From the NCBI GenBank assembly GCA_963605405.1, contig CAVCUP010000019.1:1-55851 (forward strand): DNA of 55,851 bases, in the 5' to 3' direction. A program made the translations under genes and the position numbers. Of this stretch, positions 36,854 through 44,619 are shown in pieces. The notes beneath the pieces are model-generated. The model saw only the letters and a list, made by a program, of their open reading frames with translations. It was not told the DNA's origin and searched no databases. The DNA comes from Paratractidigestivibacter sp963605405 (GTDB lineage: Bacteria > Actinomycetota > Coriobacteriia > Coriobacteriales > Atopobiaceae). Position 1 is the stretch's first letter. Every line of letters starts with the position of its first letter.

Positions 36854-36935
36854 CTCCTCATGAAATGAGTATCATCGCCTTCCAAATCGTCGGCCATCTA
36901 TGACGGGACCACGTTAAAGAGAAAGGCGAGCACCT

Positions 36936-38336
36936 ATGGAGTATGACATCACGACCTTCGGAGCGGTTCCCGACGCCGCCGTGCTTCTGCCCGGCGCGGA
37001 AGACTCAGCGGACGTCGGTCGGGCCGGGCGGCATCCGACGAACAACCGCCAGGCCATCCAAGCGGCCATCGATGCCGCTGCGACGGCTGGCGGCGGCACC
37101 GTCGTTGTCCCCGCCGGCGCATTTCTTTCCGGCTCGCTAGTGCTCAAGAGCAACGTAACGCTTCACCTGGGTCCCGGTGCATGGCTCGTGGCGTCGCTCG
37201 ACCCGGCGGACGGCATCGACTTCGCCGCCGAGTTCGAGGACGAGACCGAGAACGCGGGCTGGGACGGCGGCTGTTTCCTCTTTGCCCGCCATGCGCACAA
37301 CGTGACCATCGAGGGGCCGGGTACGATTTACGGGCAAGGTGACAAGGTCTTTTATGACGACGACGCGGACGGCGGCTATCACGAGTGCCCGAAGAACGTC
37401 CGAACGCCGGCTTGGGCGCGTCCGCGCACGACGTTTTTCGAGGATATCGAGGACCTGAACGTTAAGGACGTAACCTTCCGCGATGCGGCGTTTTGGACTC
37501 TACACATGGCCGGCTGCCGTCGCGCGATCGTTGACGGTGTTCGCGTGCTCAACGATGTCCGCGGCGCCAACAATGACGGAATCGATCCCGACACCTGCAA
37601 GGATGTCGTGATCTCGAACTGCATCGTCGAGACCGGCGACGACGCTATCGTCGTCAAGAACACGGCGCCAATGGCGGCCAAGTACGGCATCTGCGAGAAC
37701 GTCGTCATTTCGGGCTGTGTGCTCCGCTCTCACGATTCGGCCCTGAAAATTGGTACCGAGACTGCCCGCGGCATCAGGGGCGTCATGCTCTCGGACTGCG
37801 TGTTCCGCGACTGCAGCCGAGGGGTTGGCATCTGGGTACGCGACGGGGGAATCGTGGAAGACATCCACGTCCATCACGTGAGCGGTAACACGTTGCGCTA
37901 CGCCGATTGTCCGCAGCGAGACTTTGCCCCGCGCTGGTGGGGCAAGGGCGAGCCGATCTTCATCTCGGCGACCCCGCGCGTGAACCCGTCTGCATCGCGT
38001 CCGGGGATTGTGCGCAACATTACGTTCGACAACATCGACATGACGTCCGAGAGCTGCGTGTTTATCGCCGGCGAGAAGGACGCCGTCATAGAGGACGTGT
38101 CCATAGAGAACTTCCGCTTGACTCAGTGCTCGCAGGGGACGCAGACGCCAGGGCTGTTCGACGAGCAGCCGAGCGCCCGCGGCGTTTACGAACACCAGAT
38201 TCCGGCGGCCTACGTGCGCTCGGCCCGCAACGTGTCGGTAAGAGGCTCGGTTCGCCGTGAGGGCCCCTATGCGGGTAATGCGCTTGCGACGAAGGTCGAC
38301 TGCAAAAACGTGACCCTGAACTTGGAGGAGCGATGA
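36936..38336 (+). CDS. GH28 glycoside hydrolase (pectin/RG-I type)
   Basis: This 466-residue right-handed beta-helix enzyme belongs to GH28, which inverts linkages to galacturonic acid in homogalacturonan or RG-I. The N-terminus YDITTFGAVPDAAVL...TNNRQAIQAAIDAAATAGGGTVVVPAG is the family opening. Catalytic acids are Asp214 (NNDGIDPD) and Asp235-Asp236 (ETGDDAI). The usual GHG loop reads RSHDSALKIG, with His266 in the pair. There is no signal peptide, so it acts in the cytosol on imported oligomers. The start follows AAAGGCGAG. It overlaps the next gene by 4 bp. Exo-action at chain ends is likely but not proven. Confidence 0.9.
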   Translation: MEYDITTFGAVPDAAVLLPGAEDSADVGRAGRHPTNNRQAIQAAIDAAATAGGGTVVVPAGAFLSGSLVLKSNVTLHLGPGAWLVASLDPADGIDFAAEFEDETENAGWDGGCFLFARHAHNVTIEGPGTIYGQGDKVFYDDDADGGYHECPKNVRTPAWARPRTTFFEDIEDLNVKDVTFRDAAFWTLHMAGCRRAIVDGVRVLNDVRGANNDGIDPDTCKDVVISNCIVETGDDAIVVKNTAPMAAKYGICENVVISGCVLRSHDSALKIGTETARGIRGVMLSDCVFRDCSRGVGIWVRDGGIVEDIHVHHVSGNTLRYADCPQRDFAPRWWGKGEPIFISATPRVNPSASRPGIVRNITFDNIDMTSESCVFIAGEKDAVIEDVSIENFRLTQCSQGTQTPGLFDEQPSARGVYEHQIPAAYVRSARNVSVRGSVRREGPYAGNALATKVDCKNVTLNLEER

Positions 38337-39040
38337 CGAAGCGGATCGAACGCGCGTCTTACCGCGCGGTTCTAAAGAAGGGCGTCGAGGAGGCCGTGCT
38401 TACGGGGGCGGTGGAGCGCGCCGCCGCGAATGCCGCCGCACGCATACGTGCGGGCGAGCTCCTAACCGCGGGCATGTATCGGCAGGCTGATCAGCTCTTC
38501 TGCTACCTGGAGCACATCTGGGACGACCTTGGCGAGGCAGACGCACGTCCTGATTTCGCTGCGCTACGGCGGGCGCCAGAGGCGTGGGGTTGGCTCGAGG
38601 GATTGACCGATCCGTTTCCCTCGATCCACGGGTCTCTGGACTGGGCGTACATGTACCCGGTGTTCTGGTTCGACGAGCCGCGCGACCTCGATTATTACCG
38701 CCGCGACCCGGCGCCCGACGAGAGATGCGGGCGCATAGCGGTGCTGTACCCCGACAAGCTCATGGAGTACGTGTGCCACCATCAGGCGATCGTTAAGGAG
38801 GCGACCTTCGTCGGCGACCGTTACCAGTTCATCAGCATCCATGACGACGTGCTCTTCAGTTACTTCGAGCGTCCGCGCGACCGCGGGCAGAGGAGCATCA
38901 GCGGTGTGGAGGGCCCCTCGAGGGAGATCGAGCGTTGGCTTGCCGTCGATCCCGCCTCGCACTTTGATCACTTCCCGGAAGCGAATGGCGATGACTTTCT
39001 TGTGATCAGAACGCTCTTTGCGCTCGGGTCCGAGCAGTAA
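38333..39040 (+). CDS. Uncharacterised protein coupled to GH28
   Basis: This 235-residue cytosolic protein starts inside the GH28 stop codon (ATGA), so the two are made together. It has an N-terminal helical half (ERAAANAAARIRAGELLTAGMYRQADQLFCYLEHIWDDLG) and an aromatic, acidic second half (SLDWAYMYPVFWFDEPRDLDYYRRDP, then LMEYVCHHQAIVKEATFVGDRYQFISIHDD). His, Asp and Glu are well spaced there, but I cannot assign a fold or family. It may act on the GH28 product or bind the enzyme. A LacI-type operator and terminator follow it. Confidence 0.7.
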   Translation: MTKRIERASYRAVLKKGVEEAVLTGAVERAAANAAARIRAGELLTAGMYRQADQLFCYLEHIWDDLGEADARPDFAALRRAPEAWGWLEGLTDPFPSIHGSLDWAYMYPVFWFDEPRDLDYYRRDPAPDERCGRIAVLYPDKLMEYVCHHQAIVKEATFVGDRYQFISIHDDVLFSYFERPRDRGQRSISGVEGPSREIERWLAVDPASHFDHFPEANGDDFLVIRTLFALGSEQ

Positions 39041-39075
39041 GCCGTCCGGGGCGCCGCCGGCGCCGTTCGCGGGGA

Positions 39076-39089
39076 TGGAATCGGTTTCA
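39076..39089 (+). promoter_or_regulatory. CCGG-type LacI operator before a terminator
   Basis: TGGAATCGGTTTCA matches the perfect palindrome TGAAACCGGTTTCA (41036-41049) at 12 of 14 positions. It lies 36 bp after the uncharacterised gene and 21 bp before the terminator at 39110. It may act as a roadblock or belong to a short promoter in this gap. Confidence 0.45.
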
Positions 39090-39109
39090 TTTTCATACAT
39101 CGACTCTAT

Positions 39110-39156
39110 ACGGTCGTTGGGCGCATCTGCCGAGGACTCCCAACGGCCGTGTTTTT
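39110..39156 (+). terminator. Intrinsic terminator after the GH28 operon
   Basis: ACGGTCGTTGGG (39110-39121) pairs with CCCAACGGCCGT (39139-39150) with one G-U pair and is followed by GTTTTTAT. It separates the GH28 operon from the first symporter. Confidence 0.8.
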
Positions 39157-39173
39157 ATCCTCGTGCCGTGAAG

Positions 39174-39187
39174 GTCAACCGGTTTTG
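39174..39187 (+). promoter_or_regulatory. CCGG-type LacI operator before symporter 1
   Basis: GTCAACCGGTTTTG has the same CCGG core and near-palindromic arms as the operators at 36804, 41035 and 41134. It lies 42 bp before the symporter 1 start, close to where a transcript would begin. A TTGCAC at 39185 could be a weak -35, but no clear -10 is visible. Confidence 0.5.
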
Positions 39188-39229
39188 CACTAGAAACCGA
39201 AGGCTCAATGCAAAGAGAAGGGAAGCACT

Positions 39230-40795
39230 ATGGCCAGCGCACAGGCAACGGCGGACGCGGGAACGGGCAAGCTCCCACTGCGCGCCAAGATCGGGTACGG
39301 GACCATCGGATTGGGAAGCATCGGCTTCACGATGATCTCCACCTGGCAAATGTTTTTCTACACGACGTTCGCCGGCATCGACGTCGCGGTCGCCGGCGTC
39401 CTCGTCTCGCTCGGCGACATTCTCGCCGCGTTCCTGGCTCCTGTGTGGGGCTACATCTCGGACCGCATGTACCGCACGTCCCTGGGGCGCAAGTTCGGCC
39501 GCCGTCGCGTGACCCTCGCGCTCACTATCCCGGGCCTTTTTGCGTTCATGATCGTGCAGTTCATCCCCGGGCTGCCGCTCGCGGTCTACGCGATCTGCAA
39601 CTTCCTGTACTGGTCGATCAACGCGGGCTTCCAGACGATTCAGTACGTGCTTCCGTCCGAGATGACGAGCGATAGCAAGCAGCGCGCCGAGCTCGCGGGC
39701 CTGAACCAGATCACCGTGGCGGTCGCGACCATCTCGCTCTCGATTCTGAATGCGTACCTGTTCAAGCAGTGGGGCGACAGCATCGCGTCGACCTACACCA
39801 ACATGGCCGTCATCTACGCCGTGATCACTGCGTTCATGACCATGGTTGCCGTGCTCTCCATCCGCGAGCGCCCGTACGACGAGACGACCGACTTCACCAA
39901 GGCCGACTCCGACAAGGACGGCGAGAAGGTCCCTGCGCTCAAGCGTGTTGCCCTCGTGGTCTGGAACTACTTCTCGGCCTGGAGTGTCCGTGAGTTCCGC
40001 AACTACCTCGGCATGTACCTGTCCCAGATTCTGTTCCGTTCGGTCCGGTTCGCCATCCTCACGTATTTCCTCATGTTCGTCCTTGGCCTGCAGTCCTCCG
40101 ACGTCTCGGTCTCGCAGGGCGTGAGCTTCGCTTTCGGCATCGGCTACGTCGTTCTCTTTATGTGGGTCAACCAGAAGATCGGCGCCTACAAGGCGTATCG
40201 CCTTAGCGCCGTCCAGGTCATCGTCACGTTCCTGATCATTTTCGGTCTGGTGCAGCTCCACGATCAGATCGGGCGCGAGGCCACCATCACCGCCTGGATC
40301 GTTCTTTCCATCGTGCTTAACTTCGGCCTCACCGGCGTGTTCAACGCCTGCGACTTCGCGTACTCGTTCATCCCCGACGTGGACGAGGTGCTCACCGGCA
40401 AGCGCCGCGAGGGCCAGTACGCCTCCATCAACTCGACCATCGATAACGTCTTCAAGGCGTTCGAGGCCATCGTGATCACCGGCGTGCTGTCGTCCATGGG
40501 CTTCGTCGTCGGCGCGACCGAGCAGCCTCAGCTGGTCGTCGACGGTCTCACCTACATCTTCTGCTTCCTGCCGATCGTCTTCGCGATCATGGGCATCTAC
40601 TTCAGCGCCCGCGTGAAGCTCAACCCCGAGACCCACCAGATGCTCCTGGCCGAGATCGAGCGCCTGCGCAACGGTGGCTCCAAGGCCGACGTCGACCCCG
40701 AGACGAAGGAGCTCGTGGAGCAGCTGACCGGGTATTCCTATGAGCACTGCTGGGGCAACAACCGCGTGATGAACTACTCGCACAAGCCCGAGTAG
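39230..40795 (+). CDS. GPH-family sugar:cation symporter 1
   Basis: This 521-residue membrane protein belongs to the glycoside-pentoside-hexuronide (GPH) symporters of the MFS fold, which import sugars with Na+ or H+. It opens KLPLRAKIGYGTIGLGSIGFTMISTWQMFFYTTF and has the family loop SDRMYRTSLGRKFGRRR. About 12 helices are visible, with an acidic central loop (DFTKADSDKDGEKVPALKR). The C-terminal tail has PETKELVEQLTGYSYEHCW. GAAGGGAAGC precedes the start. A close paralogue lies at 41212. Both are the likely import route for RG-I oligosaccharides or their parts; which sugar each takes is inferred. Confidence 0.92.
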   Translation: MASAQATADAGTGKLPLRAKIGYGTIGLGSIGFTMISTWQMFFYTTFAGIDVAVAGVLVSLGDILAAFLAPVWGYISDRMYRTSLGRKFGRRRVTLALTIPGLFAFMIVQFIPGLPLAVYAICNFLYWSINAGFQTIQYVLPSEMTSDSKQRAELAGLNQITVAVATISLSILNAYLFKQWGDSIASTYTNMAVIYAVITAFMTMVAVLSIRERPYDETTDFTKADSDKDGEKVPALKRVALVVWNYFSAWSVREFRNYLGMYLSQILFRSVRFAILTYFLMFVLGLQSSDVSVSQGVSFAFGIGYVVLFMWVNQKIGAYKAYRLSAVQVIVTFLIIFGLVQLHDQIGREATITAWIVLSIVLNFGLTGVFNACDFAYSFIPDVDEVLTGKRREGQYASINSTIDNVFKAFEAIVITGVLSSMGFVVGATEQPQLVVDGLTYIFCFLPIVFAIMGIYFSARVKLNPETHQMLLAEIERLRNGGSKADVDPETKELVEQLTGYSYEHCWGNNRVMNYSHKPE

Positions 40796-40831
40796 GGGAG
40801 GAAAGCCTCAAAGGTAACGCTGCAAAGAAAT

Positions 40832-40843
40832 TGAAACGCTTCA
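40832..40843 (+). promoter_or_regulatory. CG-centred LacI operator after symporter 1
   Basis: TGAAACGCTTCA is the reverse complement of the GH28 operator TGAAGCGTTTCA at 36828-36839. It lies 36 bp after the symporter 1 stop and directly in front of the terminator at 40845. A roadblock role is possible. Confidence 0.5.
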
Positions 40844-40844
40844 T

Positions 40845-40874
40845 AGAGCCGTCCGTGCGGGCGGCTCTTTTCTT
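40845..40874 (+). terminator. Intrinsic terminator after symporter 1
   Basis: AGAGCCGTCCG (40845-40855) pairs with CGGGCGGCTCT (40858-40868) with one G-U pair, followed by TTTCTT. The remaining gap to symporter 2 (about 340 bp) is AT-rich regulatory DNA with two operators and no gene that I can support. Confidence 0.78.
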
Positions 40875-41034
40875 GTCGCAAAGAGGCAAGTGGTAGATAT
40901 TTGGCGGTAAGCGGTAGGTTGCGCAGTTCGATTCGAAAGCGGCGATGGTGGCGGGAGAAATGTGCGCTTCTGCTTAATTTAAATAAATCGCAGGTAAATG
41001 CATCGATAAATTCAGCTCTTAATGAAGACGAATA

Positions 41035-41050
41035 ATGAAACCGGTTTCAT
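41035..41050 (+). promoter_or_regulatory. Perfect 16-bp LacI operator palindrome
   Basis: ATGAAACCGGTTTCAT is a perfect palindrome and the clearest member of the CCGG operator type in the window. It lies 162 bp before symporter 2 and 84 bp from a second site (41134), a spacing of about eight helical turns that would allow DNA looping. Confidence 0.72.
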
Positions 41051-41133
41051 TCCCAGCAACGCCTCCCATCAGCCTTTTGGCGAAACTGTGAACGGCGCCG
41101 CGGCCACGCTTCCTACTATGTATCTCGAAGCAA

Positions 41134-41147
41134 GTAAACCGGTTTGT
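41134..41147 (+). promoter_or_regulatory. Second LacI operator before symporter 2
   Basis: GTAAACCGGTTTGT is a 14-bp near-palindrome. TACTAT at 41114-41119 is a likely -10, which places this operator at about +10, a good position to block transcription of the long RG-I operon. Confidence 0.65.
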
Positions 41148-41211
41148 AAGGCCCGCACAACGCGCTACGCTCAAGGGCGCGCAGGCGGCCAATCACTAGG
41201 AGAGGTGGAAC

Positions 41212-42816
41212 ATGGCTAGTACAAAAGCAACTGCCGAAGCCAAGCTCAACGAGAAGCTCCCGCTGCGCGCCAAGCTCGGTTACGGCACGGTCGGCCTGGG
41301 ATCGATCGCCAACACGATGCTGGCTACCTGGCAGGCATTCTTCTTTACGACGTTCTGCGACATCAACATCGGCGTCGCAGGCCTGATCGTCTCCATTGGC
41401 ACGATCGTGGCCGCGTTCACGGCGCCTGTTTGGGGCTACATTTCCGACCGTATGTACAGCACCGCGCTCGGCCGCAAGTTCGGTCGCCGTCGCGCCACGC
41501 TGCTCCTCACCGCGCCGGGCCAGTTCATCTTTATGATCCTGCAGTTCATCCCCGGCCTGCCAGTGCCCGTCTACGCGGTTTCTAACCTGCTTTACTGGGT
41601 CTTCAACGGCGGCTACTCCACGGTCCAGTACGTCCTGCCCTCCGAGATGAGCGACAACTCCTCGCAGCGCGCCCAGCTCGTCGGCATCAACCAGATCAGC
41701 ACCGCCATCGCATCCATCGCGCTTGCCACAATCAACACCGCGCTCTTCGTCGTCTGGGGCGACAAGAACTGGACCACCTACTTTAACCTCGCGCTTATTT
41801 ACGACGTCTTTATGCTCGTCATCATCATCGCGGGCATCATGACCATCCAGGAGCGCCCCTACGACCCGACCACCGACTTCAAGGAGGCCGACGCCAACTC
41901 CGAGGATGAGGGCGTGAGCCCCGTCAAGCGCGTCGCCCTGCTCCTGTGGAACTACGTTTCGACCTTCGCCGTCAAGGAGTTCCGCTCCTACCTGGGCATG
42001 TATCTTTCCGAGGTCATGTTCCGCAACGTCCGTGGCGCCATCCTGACCTACTTCCTCGTCTTCGTCCTCGGCCTTACGTCCTCGCAGGTCTCGCTTCAGA
42101 GCGGCATCTCGTTCGCCATCGGTATCGCGCTCGTCGCCTTCTTCATCTGGCTGAACTCCAAGATCGGCAGCTCCAAGTCCTACCGCGTCGGTGCCATCGA
42201 GGCCAGCGTCGTCTTCCTGCTCATGTTCGTCCTCGCCCACGTCCACGAGCAGATCGGCCAGGCGGCAACCATCACCGCATGGGTCCTTCTCGCCGTCGCC
42301 CTGAACTTCGGCATCACCGGCGTCGTCAACGCCACCGACTTCGCGTACTCCTTCATCCCCGATGTCGACGAGATTCTGACCGGAAAGCGCCGCGAGGGTC
42401 AGTACGCCTCCGTCAACTCGACCATCGACAACATCTTTATGGCCATCGAGAAGATCGTCATTACCTCGGTCCTGGCCGCCGGCGGCTTCGTCTCGGGCGC
42501 CGAGTCCCAGCCTCAGCAGGTCATCGACCTTCTCACCAACATCTTCTGCTTCGCACCCATCGCCTTCTGCGCCCTCGGCATCTTCTTTACCTTCCGCGTG
42601 AAGCTCAACGAGGAGAACCGCGTCGTCCTCGCCGCCGCGATCGCCCGTCTCCGCGACGGCGGCTCCAAGGCCGACGTCGACTCGGAGACCAAGAAGCTCG
42701 TCGAGGAGCTCACCGGCTTCCCCTACGAGAAGTGCTGGGGCAACAACCGCATCGTGAACTTCTCCAAGAAGCTCGAGTCCGGCGACGGCTCCAAGTCGGA
42801 GGTCTCCGCGAACTAA
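41212..42816 (+). CDS. GPH-family sugar:cation symporter 2
   Basis: This 534-residue protein is a paralogue of symporter 1 by eye over nearly its whole length (for example KLPLRAKLGYGTVGLGSIANTMLATWQ and SDRMYSTALGRKFGRRR), with a divergent tail rich in Ser and Lys. It has the same 12-helix layout and acidic central loop. GGAGAGGTGGAAC precedes the start. Two LacI operators lie upstream, and it heads the long run of RG-I degradation genes that continues to 54088. It should import oligomers for the lyase and hydrolase genes downstream. The cation and exact sugar are unknown. Confidence 0.92.
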   Translation: MASTKATAEAKLNEKLPLRAKLGYGTVGLGSIANTMLATWQAFFFTTFCDINIGVAGLIVSIGTIVAAFTAPVWGYISDRMYSTALGRKFGRRRATLLLTAPGQFIFMILQFIPGLPVPVYAVSNLLYWVFNGGYSTVQYVLPSEMSDNSSQRAQLVGINQISTAIASIALATINTALFVVWGDKNWTTYFNLALIYDVFMLVIIIAGIMTIQERPYDPTTDFKEADANSEDEGVSPVKRVALLLWNYVSTFAVKEFRSYLGMYLSEVMFRNVRGAILTYFLVFVLGLTSSQVSLQSGISFAIGIALVAFFIWLNSKIGSSKSYRVGAIEASVVFLLMFVLAHVHEQIGQAATITAWVLLAVALNFGITGVVNATDFAYSFIPDVDEILTGKRREGQYASVNSTIDNIFMAIEKIVITSVLAAGGFVSGAESQPQQVIDLLTNIFCFAPIAFCALGIFFTFRVKLNEENRVVLAAAIARLRDGGSKADVDSETKKLVEELTGFPYEKCWGNNRIVNFSKKLESGDGSKSEVSAN

Positions 42817-42847
42817 ATTTCCCCGACCCCCTCACTCCCTTTCCTTG

Positions 42848-42877
42848 GCGGGACGGCCCCTCCCTTGGCCGTCCCGC
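42848..42877 (+). promoter_or_regulatory. Hairpin between symporter 2 and the RG lyase gene
   Basis: GCGGGACGGCC (42848-42858) pairs perfectly with GGCCGTCCCGC (42867-42877) over 8 nt. No T run follows. It could slow RNA decay after the symporter or partly attenuate transcription, which would give unequal levels of transporter and enzymes. Confidence 0.5.
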
Positions 42878-42924
42878 ACCCATCGATTGACACCGACCAC
42901 AAGCGCGAAACGAGGATGTGCATC

Positions 42925-44619
42925 ATGGCTTGGCTGACCACGGACAACATGGCATGCGAACTTGGCAACGACCGAATCTCCGTGCGTTTCGGGGCTGACG
43001 GCAAGGCGACCTCCGTCGTTGTCGACGGCCGCGAACTGCTTGTCAATCTCTCGGGCGCCGCGGGCGACCCCGACCGCGACCACAGCTTCTACTGCGATTA
43101 CCACGTCAACCAGAAGACCCGTAACCTCGTCCCCACGCGCCTTGAGGTTCTATCCAACACCCCCGAGGTCGCGCACGTCGCCTACGTCGACGATGCGAGC
43201 GATCTTAAGCTCGCTTATCACCTCGTCGTTGCCGGCGATGCGCCGGCGGTCTACGGCTATGTGGTCGCCTGGACCGACGTGCCCGGCGTCGTGGTCAACG
43301 AGCTGAGGACGGTCTACCGCTTCGACTCGACCCTCTTTACCACTGGCTACACCGCCAAGCGTCAGGGCCTGCAGCCGCGCGCGGAGTATATGGCGGAGCA
43401 CGGCGAGAAGCTCCAGGACGAGACCTTCCGCTTCCCCGAGGCGGTCCGCTATTCGAATTCCGACGTCTACTCTAAGTACGACTATGCCGGCTACTTTGCG
43501 GACAACGATGTCTGGGGCCAGTGGTCCGGCGGCCGCACGGACGATGAGTGGGGCGCCTGGTTCATTCCAATGGATAAGAGCGCCTATCCCGGCGGCCCCC
43601 TTAAGCAGGAGCTTCTTGTCCACTACGACAGCATCATCCTCAACTACATGACCGGGGCGCACTTCGGAACGGGCGACTTCGAGGTCGAGGCCGGCTGGAA
43701 GAAGCTCTATGGCCCGTGGTGCATGTACTTCAACCACGGTGGCGATGTGGTGTCCGACGCCCTCGCGCATGCCGAGGCCGAGAAGGGCGCCCTGCCCGTT
43801 GCCTGGCTCGACGAGCCGGGACTCTATGACGGCGCTTACGCGTCGCTTGCTGGCTCGATCGTCTTGGCGTGCCCCGTCGAGGATGCGCGCGGCTGGACCG
43901 TGACCGCCTCTGATACGCCTGGAGACGTCTTTCACCAGAAGGCGGGGCGCATCTACTACGCGCAGACCGACGGCGACTCGTTCGAGCTTGCAGGCATGCA
44001 GCCAGGCCATTATTGGCTGCGTGCCCGCCGCAACGAAACGACGGACGCGGAGGACTACGACTTGGGCGAGTTTGACCTCGTCGGCGGTCAGTGCCTCGAT
44101 GCGGGCGTGCTGCGGGTCGAGAATCAGGTCCGCCCGCTCGTGTGGAGCATCGGCGCCCGCACGGGGACGACCGCGCCCTTTAAGTTCAGCGATCAGCAAC
44201 GAAACTACGTGTGGATGGGGCTCGTGCCCAAGAACCTCGTCTATGAGGTGGGCGTCGATGCGCCCGAGGACTGGTACTACCTGCAGCGCTACGAAGGAGC
44301 CTGGCACATCAGGTTCGCGAAGCCGGCCGAACGGGCTGAGAAGTACCTGCTCACCGTGTGCCTGGCGGGTACGACGCTCGCCCAGATGATCCCGGGGCAG
44401 GCGGACGTTCGGTTCCGCGTCGTGCTCAACGGCTCTGAGGTCGCAAACGAGCTCTACGAGAACGACCGTGCGGCCTATCGCTCGAGCGTGACCGGCGGCG
44501 CCCCACAGAAGCTAGGGATCGAGGTCCCCGCTGAGTTGCTGAGCGACATGAATGAAATCGTCTTTACGACCGATGGCTACGTTATGTACGACATGATCAA
44601 GCTCGAGGTTCTTGGCTGA
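42925..44619 (+). CDS. Rhamnogalacturonan endolyase (PL4-like)
   Basis: PL4 enzymes cut Rha-(1,4)-GalA bonds in RG-I by beta-elimination and leave unsaturated galacturonate. This 564-residue protein has an N-terminal beta-sandwich catalytic domain (about 1-320, including TVYRFDSTLFTTGYTAKRQG and KKLYGPWCMYFNHGGDV), a fibronectin-like domain (about 330-410, ending HYWLRARRNET), and a C-terminal carbohydrate-binding-like domain with RNYVWMGLVP and DVRFRVVLNGSE. This three-domain order is typical of PL4. No signal peptide is present, unlike secreted fungal members. The start at 42925 is chosen because CGAGGA lies 8 bp upstream. The stop overlaps the next start (TGATG). The exact PL family is not fully certain. 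Confidence 0.8.
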   Translation: MAWLTTDNMACELGNDRISVRFGADGKATSVVVDGRELLVNLSGAAGDPDRDHSFYCDYHVNQKTRNLVPTRLEVLSNTPEVAHVAYVDDASDLKLAYHLVVAGDAPAVYGYVVAWTDVPGVVVNELRTVYRFDSTLFTTGYTAKRQGLQPRAEYMAEHGEKLQDETFRFPEAVRYSNSDVYSKYDYAGYFADNDVWGQWSGGRTDDEWGAWFIPMDKSAYPGGPLKQELLVHYDSIILNYMTGAHFGTGDFEVEAGWKKLYGPWCMYFNHGGDVVSDALAHAEAEKGALPVAWLDEPGLYDGAYASLAGSIVLACPVEDARGWTVTASDTPGDVFHQKAGRIYYAQTDGDSFELAGMQPGHYWLRARRNETTDAEDYDLGEFDLVGGQCLDAGVLRVENQVRPLVWSIGARTGTTAPFKFSDQQRNYVWMGLVPKNLVYEVGVDAPEDWYYLQRYEGAWHIRFAKPAERAEKYLLTVCLAGTTLAQMIPGQADVRFRVVLNGSEVANELYENDRAAYRSSVTGGAPQKLGIEVPAELLSDMNEIVFTTDGYVMYDMIKLEVLG

